Of a stretch of DNA of 64,000 bases, positions 58,915 to 64,000 are shown in pieces. Within the stretch, counting starts at the first letter, position 1. Each line of letters starts with the position of its first letter. Where the stretch lies: positions 2,673,501 to 2,737,500 of the forward strand of contig NZ_CP092183.1 of assembly GCF_023499255.1 (NCBI RefSeq). The letters run 5' to 3'. The stretch comes from Couchioplanes caeruleus (lineage in GTDB: Bacteria; Actinomycetota; Actinomycetes; Mycobacteriales; Micromonosporaceae). Both the position numbers and the translations under genes were made by a program. The notes beneath the pieces were generated by a model that saw only the letters and a program-made list of their open reading frames with translations, made no database searches and was not told the origin of the DNA.

Positions 58915-59535
58915 TCAGGCGGCCTGCGACTTCAGCGAACGCGTCATGTCGGACCGCAGGTCGTCCAGGTCGACGCCGCGCTCGGCGAGGATCTGGATGG
59001 CGAGGCCGCTGCCTTCGCGCACCATGCCCAGCACGATGTGCTCCGGCGCGATGAAGTTGTGCTTGAGGCGGAGCGCCTCCCGCAGCGCCAGCTCCAGGAC
59101 CTTCTTGTTGCGAGGCGAGAACGGCACGTGCCCCGAGCTGCCGTAGAACCGGCGCAGCACGCCCTTCCGCTTGGGGGCGGGCGAGCGCGGCAGGCGCAGC
59201 GATCCGGGGCCGAAGTTCTCCTCGATCGCCCGGCGTACGGCGTCCAGGTCGATGCCGATGGCCTTGAGCGCGGCCTTGTCCTCGGCGTCGGAGTCCGGCA
59301 GCGGGTCGGGTGCCGTCGGGGCGGGGCCGACGAGGCGCAGGATCTCCGCCCGCACGAACCGGGCGTCCACTTGTCTGTCGCGCAGCGCGGGAGCCGTGGC
59401 GATCGCGCCGTCCGGGTCGGCGAGCAGCGCCAGCAGGGTGTGCTGGGTCCCGATGGGGGACTGCTGCAGGTCGCGCGCCTCGGCCTGGGCGCGGACGACC
59501 ACGTCCCGGGCGGCGTGGGTGAATCGCTCGAACAT
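58915..59535 (-). CDS. Stand-alone Clp N-terminal (ClpN) repeat protein
   Basis: A 206-residue protein containing two Clp N-repeats and no ATPase. The first repeat begins MFERFTHAARDVVVRAQAEA with IGTQHTLLALLADPDG; the second has FSPRNKKVLELALREALRLK, HNFIAPEHIVLGMVREGSGL, and AIQILAERGVDLDDLRSDM. In ClpC this domain binds substrates and adaptors, so a free ClpN could compete for clients or serve as an adaptor. The ATG lies 4 bp after the stop of the small HTH gene, making a two-gene operon under the twin-palindrome promoter. Confidence 0.92.
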   Translation of the reverse strand: MFERFTHAARDVVVRAQAEARDLQQSPIGTQHTLLALLADPDGAIATAPALRDRQVDARFVRAEILRLVGPAPTAPDPLPDSDAEDKAALKAIGIDLDAVRRAIEENFGPGSLRLPRSPAPKRKGVLRRFYGSSGHVPFSPRNKKVLELALREALRLKHNFIAPEHIVLGMVREGSGLAIQILAERGVDLDDLRSDMTRSLKSQAA

Positions 59536-59539
59536 CTCT

Positions 59540-59776
59540 TCAGTCCTCCCGTGGATCGTGCATCGGCATCCGGTTCGCGTGCTTCTTGTGCACGCCCTGG
59601 CGGGTCACCTCGAGGGCGTCGGCGATCTCCTGCCAGGACCAGCCCTTCCGGCGGGCGTTTGCCACCTGGAGGTGCTCGAGGCCCTCCAGGAGGCGGCGCA
59701 GCGCCACGACCGCGCGCAGCCCGACCCGGGGGTCGGCGCTGCCCGCCGCGGCGGCCAGATCGGTTGCTTCGGTCAT
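59540..59776 (-). CDS. Small HTH DNA-binding protein, partner of ClpN
   Basis: A 78-residue protein with a helix-turn-helix of the sigma region 4/Trp-repressor kind: VALRRLLEGLEHLQVANARR, then KGWSWQEIADALEVTRQGVH and KKHANRM. It is the first gene of the operon with the stand-alone ClpN gene, 4 bp apart. The ATG at 59776 is nearly the first transcribed base if the promoter at 59783-59811 is right, so the message may be leaderless. Two palindromes overlapping that promoter suggest it represses its own operon. Confidence 0.88.
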   Translation of the reverse strand: MTEATDLAAAAGSADPRVGLRAVVALRRLLEGLEHLQVANARRKGWSWQEIADALEVTRQGVHKKHANRMPMHDPRED

Positions 59777-59778
59777 GC

Positions 59779-59822
59779 TGTCAACCTACGTTGACACGGG
59801 AGGACTGTCAACCTCGGTTGAC
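59779..59822 (-). promoter_or_regulatory. Twin-palindrome operator over a promoter for the HTH-ClpN operon
   Basis: Two inverted repeats GTCAAC-N4-GTTGAC lie at 59780-59795 (extended by one pair to 59779-59796) and 59807-59822, centre to centre 27 bp. On the minus strand one repeat supplies a perfect TTGACA -35 (reading 59811 to 59806 within the upstream palindrome), and TAGGTT 17 bp on (59788-59783) in the other serves as -10. The start site would fall at or beside the A of the ATG. A repressor bound here would block the polymerase. Confidence 0.7.
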
Positions 59823-59832
59823 GCCACAGGCG

Positions 59833-59868
59833 AAAAAGAGGGCCGGCCCGGGTGGGCCGGCCCTCTTT
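59833..59868 (-). terminator. Strong intrinsic terminator after DUF3072
   Basis: A perfect 15-bp stem (59835-59849 with 59854-59868) and a GGGT loop. On the minus strand the stem is followed by TTTTT, so it terminates the DUF3072 transcript ending at 59879. It lies 11 bp from the palindromes of the HTH-ClpN promoter, insulating that promoter from read-through. Confidence 0.88.
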
Positions 59869-59878
59869 CAGGCGATGG

Positions 59879-60088
59879 TCACCGGCCGCGGCCGGTCTTC
59901 TCCTGCAGGTCGTCGATGCGCTCGGACGCCTCGGCCTTGGTCAGTTCCTCCGGCACGTCCTCGTGCGCCTCCGAGGCCAGGGTGTTCAGGTACGACTTCT
60001 GCGCCCCGGTGGCCGGCTCGTCGCCGGTGGTCCAGTCGGCCGGGTCCTTGATCGTGTTCGATCCGGTGTCCTGCTCGCTCGCCGCCAT
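59879..60088 (-). CDS. DUF3072-family protein
   Basis: A 69-residue acidic soluble protein. The family core DPADWTTGDEPATGAQKSYL, then NTLASEAHEDVP and LTKAEASERIDDLQEKTGRG is complete; DUF3072 proteins are common in actinobacteria with no known function. ATG start with a strong GAGGAGG site 8-14 nt upstream. It is monocistronic, with its own terminator immediately downstream. Confidence 0.88.
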   Translation of the reverse strand: MAASEQDTGSNTIKDPADWTTGDEPATGAQKSYLNTLASEAHEDVPEELTKAEASERIDDLQEKTGRGR

Positions 60089-60130
60089 GGCGCCGCCTCC
60101 TCGATGACAATCATTCGAACAGACGTACCA

Positions 60131-60913
60131 CTACCCGCCGAAGGTCAGCTCCATGCCTGAATTCGGCGTGTAAGACATGGTGAGCTCGATCGGGATCGCC
60201 GCCGGCGCGGCGATCGAGAACGGCACACCCCACGGGTCGAGAAGCTCCGCGTACGTGCCGAAGCCCATGTCCTGGGCTCCGGAGACCACCGTGCCGCCGT
60301 ACGCCCGGCAGTCCTCGAGGGTCTCCACGCAGTCAGCGACCTGGAACGCGGCCCGCCACCAGCTGCCGCCGCGGCTGGGCGCGAGCCCCGCCATCGCGTC
60401 GTGCGCCGTGGTGATCCACTCGCCGCGGGTGCCGTCGCTGCCGTACTCGTCGCGCAGCAGCCAGCCGAACGCCTGGCCGTAGAAGTTGGCCGCCGCCACC
60501 GAGTCGTCGGTGAGCAGTTCGGGGAACGTCATCGTGCCGGCCTCGCCGCCGACCTGGGCGCCGGTGAAGCCGCGCGGCTCCCAGATGCCCAGCACCGCGC
60601 CGGCCGGGTCGGCGATGACGGCGGAGCGCCCGCCGTGGCCCTCGGCGGGCTCGGCCACGACCCGGCCACCGGCCTCGCGCACCCGCATGATCGACGACTC
60701 GAGGTTGTGCTCGGTCAGGTACGTGAGCCAGCCCGCGGGCCGGTCGGGGCGGGCCCGGGTCAGCCCGGCGACGGCGCGCCCACCCAGCTTGAACCGGTCG
60801 CCGGCGGGCTCCCAGCCGAACAGGCGGGCGTAGAATTCCGCCGCCCGTGCGGGATCGGCACTGGCCAGCTCGACCCAGCAGGGTGTGCCCGGCGCAAAGC
60901 CCCGTATACGCAT
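60131..60913 (-). CDS. VOC-superfamily (glyoxalase-like) protein
   Basis: A 260-residue protein with two tandem VOC modules. The first begins GTPCWVELASADPARAAEFY with FGWEPAGDRFKLGG, the second GTMTFPELLTDDSVAAANFY, then QAFGWLLRDEYGSDGTRGEW; each ends with a DPAGAVLGIWEP- or DPWGVPFSIA-type strand. Such duplicated VOC proteins are abundant in actinobacteria (27 kDa antigen type), with metal-dependent or ligand-binding roles mostly unproven. ATG start with AAAGGTG upstream. No partner gene indicates a substrate. Confidence 0.9.
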   Translation of the reverse strand: MRIRGFAPGTPCWVELASADPARAAEFYARLFGWEPAGDRFKLGGRAVAGLTRARPDRPAGWLTYLTEHNLESSIMRVREAGGRVVAEPAEGHGGRSAVIADPAGAVLGIWEPRGFTGAQVGGEAGTMTFPELLTDDSVAAANFYGQAFGWLLRDEYGSDGTRGEWITTAHDAMAGLAPSRGGSWWRAAFQVADCVETLEDCRAYGGTVVSGAQDMGFGTYAELLDPWGVPFSIAAPAAIPIELTMSYTPNSGMELTFGG

Positions 60914-61065
60914 GGCGGCACCTTTCGTCGTTCCAAGTTGGAGTACCGGCCAACAGAGATGCCGATCACCTTACAGCCATGAATACGCTCCGCCACTACA
61001 CCCGGGTTCAATGTCCTAAATAAACTACGGTTCCGCGGAGGCGGGATTACTCAGAGCAACGCCAA

Positions 61066-62367
61066 TTACTGAGAGTATTTCTCTTCCGGGGTGCGGGTTC
61101 GTTCGTTGTATCGGTCCAGAAGCCGCATCACGGGCGTCGCCGCGACACCGTGCAACCCCACGCTCACCAAGACGACGAATGCCGCTGTCGCCCATACGAC
61201 ATCCGCATGGGGAAACTGTGCGTGGCTCGTGGCGTACGCCAGGTAATAGAACGTGCCGATGCCACGAACTCCGAACCATGCGATCACCCAGTGTTCCGCG
61301 CGATGGCCCGGTGCGCCGCGCAGCGACAGGAATGCCGACAGAGGACGCACCACCATCACGAGCGCCAGGCCGGCGAGCGCGGCCGGCCAGGTGAGCGGCG
61401 CCAGGAGCCCGCTGACCACCGCGCCACCGAGCAACAGCAGCAGCAGGACCGTCAGCAGCCGCTCGATCTGCTCGGCGAAGTCGTGCAGCACCTGGTGGTA
61501 CTCGTGCGAACGCTGCGCCGACCGGATGCCCCGGGCTGCGATGAACACCGCGAGGAAGCCGTAGCCGCCGGCCACCTCGACCAGCCCGTACGCCAGAAAC
61601 GTGGCCGCCACGGCGAGAAAACCCTCGGAATGGTGGGCGAGGCGCAGCGTCTTGTTCCGCGCGCGGAAGAACAGCCGGCCCAGCGACCTGCCGACGATCA
61701 GGCCGCCGGCCACCCCGACGCCGACCTTGTGGAGCACGTCGCTCAGCACCCAGTCGCCGAGCCAGCTCTCGTGGGTGACGGCGGCGGTGGCCATCGCGAT
61801 CGCCGCGTACACGAAAGGGAAGGCCAGCCCGTCGTTGAGGCCCGCCTCCGACGTGAGCGCGAACCGCACCTCGTCCTCGGAATCCTCCTCGTCGGTCGGC
61901 TCGCCGACCTGGACGTCGGCGGCCAGCACCGGGTCGGTCGGCGCCAGGGCCGCGCCGAGCAGCAGCGCCGCCGCCGGCACCAGCCCCGCCCACCACCAGC
62001 CGAGCAGCGCCACCGCGGCGATCGTCACCGGCATGGCGATCACCAGCAGGCGCCAGGTCGAGGCCCATCGGCGCCGGCTCAGCGGCCGGTCGATCTTCAG
62101 GCCCGCGCCCATCAGGGCGACGATCACGCAGACCTCGGTGAGGTGCTCGGTCAGCTTCGGGTGGGCGAGGGGATCGGCGTCCGGCAACCCCAGGGGTACG
62201 GCGAAGAGCACCATGCCCAGCGCCAGGAACACGATCGGCATGGACAGCGGGCGGCGCTCGAGGACCCGGGGCAGGATGCCCGCCAGCAGGGCCCCGACGC
62301 CGAGCAGGGCGAAGAGGAGGTCGGACAGCTGCACCACCGGGAACTGCCCGCGTACGGGCAGAAACAT
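61066..62367 (-). CDS. Cation:proton antiporter (CPA family)
   Basis: A 433-residue polytopic protein with about 12-13 TM helices. LLLGAALAPTDPVLAADVQV carries the ion-binding Thr-Asp-Pro, LTSEAGLNDGLAFPFVYAAI the Asn-Asp helix, and IAWFGVRGIGTFYYLAYA the Gly-Val-Arg-Gly element of CPA1-type exchangers. An acidic loop (EPTDEEDSEDE) precedes the ND helix. It should exchange Na+ or K+ for protons and is distinct from the antiporter encoded at 11391. It diverges from an SDR gene with a 22-bp inverted repeat between them; a GTG about 33 nt downstream in frame is an alternative start. Confidence 0.92.
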   Translation of the reverse strand: MFLPVRGQFPVVQLSDLLFALLGVGALLAGILPRVLERRPLSMPIVFLALGMVLFAVPLGLPDADPLAHPKLTEHLTEVCVIVALMGAGLKIDRPLSRRRWASTWRLLVIAMPVTIAAVALLGWWWAGLVPAAALLLGAALAPTDPVLAADVQVGEPTDEEDSEDEVRFALTSEAGLNDGLAFPFVYAAIAMATAAVTHESWLGDWVLSDVLHKVGVGVAGGLIVGRSLGRLFFRARNKTLRLAHHSEGFLAVAATFLAYGLVEVAGGYGFLAVFIAARGIRSAQRSHEYHQVLHDFAEQIERLLTVLLLLLLGGAVVSGLLAPLTWPAALAGLALVMVVRPLSAFLSLRGAPGHRAEHWVIAWFGVRGIGTFYYLAYATSHAQFPHADVVWATAAFVVLVSVGLHGVAATPVMRLLDRYNERTRTPEEKYSQ

Positions 62368-62383
62368 GCGTGGTTGCGCGCGG

Positions 62384-62405
62384 GGCTGCCGGGTAACCGG
62401 CAGCC
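62384..62405. promoter_or_regulatory. 22-bp inverted repeat between antiporter and SDR genes
   Basis: Arms GGCTGCCGG (62384-62392) and CCGGCAGCC (62397-62405) are perfectly complementary around GTAA. The repeat fills most of the 38-bp divergent gap and touches the SDR ATG. It may be an operator shared by both genes or an RNA hairpin masking the SDR start. No regulator gene is adjacent. Confidence 0.55.
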
Positions 62406-63215
62406 ATGAGCTCGCGAGGCACCAACCACCCCCGTGTGGCCGTCGTGACCGGTTCCGAGTCGGGAATCGGGCGGGCGATCGCCGTGGCGCTCGCCGAGGA
62501 CGGGTACGACGTCGGCATCACCCGGCACCGCGACACCGAGCACGCGCAGCGCACCGCCGACGAGGTCCGCAAGGCCGGCCGCCGCGCCGAGATCCGCTCC
62601 CTGGACCTGACCCGGCTGCCGGGCGCGGCCGACGTGGTCGACGATCTGGCCGACGCGCTCGGCGGCATCGGGGTGCTGGTCAACTGCGCCGGTACGGGCA
62701 TCGCCACGCCCGTCGTCGACACGGACTGGGAGCAGTGGCGCCAGGTGCTGTCGGTGGACCTCGACGGGCCGTTCCTGTGCGCCCAGCGCGCCGCCCGTCG
62801 CATGATCGCGGCCGGACGCGGCGGCCGGATCATCAACATCACCAGCGTGCACGAGACCGCGCCCCGGGTCGGCGCCGGCGCGTACTGCGCCGCGAAGGGC
62901 GGACTCGGCCTGCTGACCAAGGTCATGGCGCAGGAGCTGGGCGAGCACGGCATCACCGTGAACGCCGTCGCGCCCGGCGAGATCGCCACGGCCATGACCG
63001 GTCAGGAGGACGTCGACCCGCACACGCAGCGGCGGCCCGGCGTACCGCTCGGGCGCCCGGGTGACGCCCGCGAGATCGCGGCGGTGGTGGCGTTCCTCGC
63101 GAGCCCGCAGGCGTCCTATGTGACCGGTGCGTCCTGGCCCGTCGACGGCGGCATGCTCGGCATGGGGCCGCAGGCCGGCAGCCACCTCACCAGCGACGAC
63201 TGGCGCCGCCCCTGA
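62406..63215 (+). CDS. SDR-family oxidoreductase
   Basis: A 269-residue classical short-chain dehydrogenase. VTGSESGIGRAIAVALAEDG is the TGxxxGIG cofactor loop, NCAGTGIA the structural NAG-like motif, INITSVHE the catalytic serine, and YCAAKGGLGLLTK the Tyr-x-x-x-Lys. The C-terminal ASPQASYVTGASWPVDGGML is typical. An Arg-His after strand 2 (GITRHRDTEHAQRT) suggests NADP preference. ATG at 62406 directly abuts the inverted repeat, without a ribosome site. Its stop meets the convergent HAD gene end exactly. Substrate unknown. Confidence 0.92.
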   Translation: MSSRGTNHPRVAVVTGSESGIGRAIAVALAEDGYDVGITRHRDTEHAQRTADEVRKAGRRAEIRSLDLTRLPGAADVVDDLADALGGIGVLVNCAGTGIATPVVDTDWEQWRQVLSVDLDGPFLCAQRAARRMIAAGRGGRIINITSVHETAPRVGAGAYCAAKGGLGLLTKVMAQELGEHGITVNAVAPGEIATAMTGQEDVDPHTQRRPGVPLGRPGDAREIAAVVAFLASPQASYVTGASWPVDGGMLGMGPQAGSHLTSDDWRRP

Positions 63216-63890
63216 TCAGGCGATCAGCTTCTGGATGGCCGACTCTTCCAGCGCGGCCAGCAGGGCCGCCGGGTTCTCGTACGTCTCCACCGCGCCGGCG
63301 TCGAGCAGCTCGGCGGCGCTGGTGCCGCCGCAGGTCAGCCCGATGCACGGGATGCCGAGCTTGCCGGCGGCCTTGACGTCCCACACCGCGTCGCCCACGA
63401 ACACCGCCTGCTGCGGGTCGACGCCCGACTGCTCCAGCGCGGCCTGCAGGATGTCCGGCGCCGGCTTGCTCTCCTCGGCGTCCGCGGACGAGGTGGCCGC
63501 GGTGATCACCTCGTCCGCGCCGATCACCCGGCGCAGCTGCTTGAGCTCGGGAGCCTTCGCCGACGACGCCAGCACCACGGCGAGCCCCCGGTCGGCGCAG
63601 GCGCGGAGCAGGTCGGCGGCCCCGGGCAGCGGCCGCAGCCGCTCCCACCAGGCGCCGTACAGAACGTCGTGGGCCGACGACATCGTCTCGTCGTCGCTCT
63701 TGTCGCGGTCCTCGCCGAGCAGGTGGTCGAGCAGGCGGTCCGAGCCCATGCCGATCCCGCGGTGGATCTCCGCCATCGGGACGTCCCGGTCGTGCTGGCG
63801 CAGCACCTCCCACCAGGCGACCGCGTGCAGGTAGGTGGTGTCGACCAGGGTCCCGTCGACGTCGAAGAGCACTCCGCGCTTGGCTGTCAT
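63216..63890 (-). CDS. HAD-superfamily hydrolase, phosphoglycolate-phosphatase-like
   Basis: A 224-residue HAD phosphatase. Motif I GVLFDVDGTLVDTTYLHAVA is near the N-terminus, motif II is VVLASSAKAPE, motif III the lysine of EESKPAPDILQAAL, and motif IV VFVGDAVWDVKAAGKLG. The helical cap contains EIHRGIGMGSDRLLDHLLGE. It would hydrolyse a small phosphate ester; Gph-like or beta-PGM-like roles are possible. ATG start. Preceded on the same strand by a gene cut by the window edge, 10 bp away. Confidence 0.9.
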   Translation of the reverse strand: MTAKRGVLFDVDGTLVDTTYLHAVAWWEVLRQHDRDVPMAEIHRGIGMGSDRLLDHLLGEDRDKSDDETMSSAHDVLYGAWWERLRPLPGAADLLRACADRGLAVVLASSAKAPELKQLRRVIGADEVITAATSSADAEESKPAPDILQAALEQSGVDPQQAVFVGDAVWDVKAAGKLGIPCIGLTCGGTSAAELLDAGAVETYENPAALLAALEESAIQKLIA

Positions 63891-63900
63891 GCCAAGGCGA

Positions 63901-64000
63901 TTACCCCGTTTCGGCGGGCGGTATCAACATCTCGAACCAGACCGTGGAGCCGCGTACCGCCGGGTCGGTGCCCCACGTGTCGCTCAGCTCCTCGATGAGG
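63901..64000 (-). CDS. C-terminus of an ATP-binding regulator (RsbW/anti-sigma-like), partial
   Basis: The last 33 codons of a gene whose start lies beyond the window. The visible end, LIEELSDTWGTDPAVRGSTV then WFEMLIPPAETG and a TAA stop, matches the C-terminal strand of the HATPase_c anti-sigma/SpoIIAB-like proteins common in actinobacteria, where a W-G and a V-W-F-E motif end the fold. Too little is present for certainty. It is followed by the HAD gene 10 bp downstream. Confidence 0.6.
   Translation of the reverse strand, partial: LIEELSDTWGTDPAVRGSTVWFEMLIPPAETG

Overview
The window is very GC-rich (I judge above 70 percent by eye), uses GTG starts and 1-4 bp stop/start overlaps freely, and carries gene families typical of actinobacteria: DUF3072, DUF4241, a TreY/TreZ set, a PP2C phosphatase and CBM6-DUF1996 secreted proteins. 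The gene mix, the frequent GTACG words and two FliA-like promoter candidates in front of motility and signalling genes suggest Micromonosporaceae, plausibly Actinoplanes or a relative. No rRNA, tRNA or taxonomic marker gene is present, so this is inference.

Layout. 1-3.9 kb: a chemoreceptor (cut by the window start) and a membrane GGDEF/EAL protein, each preceded by a FliA-like promoter candidate. 4-5.4 kb: an EcsC-family protein and a lipoprotein. 5.4-11.2 kb, minus strand: six overlapping genes for an OleA-like thiolase, GT2, an OleC-like AMP ligase, GT2, a short P450 and an OleD-like SDR. This resembles a beta-lactone-type pathway without OleB and is the most interesting locus. 11.4-14.1 kb: Na+/H+ antiporter, UBP zinc finger, ketopantoate-reductase-like enzyme. 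14.2-16.1 kb: an AbiE-type toxin-antitoxin pair with less GC-biased codons and an inverted-repeat operator candidate.

16.1-26.6 kb is glycogen and trehalose metabolism: a minus-strand operon (debranching enzyme, GT4, patatin) diverges from glgX-treY-treZ. 27.4-30.8 kb holds an orphan YidD and a membrane-tethered solute-binding protein, a polytopic membrane protein and a PP2C phosphatase that look like a sensing module. A second GGDEF/EAL protein and HrpB helicase follow.

35.9-45.8 kb is a purine-degradation cluster: uraD, hiuH, urate oxidase, 8-oxoguanine deaminase, then (after a secreted CBM6-DUF1996 protein with its own promoter and terminator candidates) malate synthase, an HpcH/HpaI-like lyase, allantoinase and allantoicase. 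Together they would take guanine-derived purines and urate to ureidoglycolate and feed glyoxylate into malate. No classical ureidoglycolate lyase is visible.

45.8-64 kb is mixed: a truncated acetyltransferase, an aminoglycoside-phosphotransferase-like protein, a PCMT-like methyltransferase with a tandem-repeat insertion, a NarL-type two-component pair, a phospholipase D-like protein, a 42-residue membrane peptide, a proline-rich repeat protein, two repeat-filled intergenic regions (about 54.3 and 55.5 kb), pirin/MarR, two HAD hydrolases, a nucleotidyltransferase, an HTH-ClpN pair under twin palindromes, DUF3072 with a strong terminator, a VOC protein, a second proton antiporter, an SDR, and the end of an ATP-binding regulator cut by the window edge.
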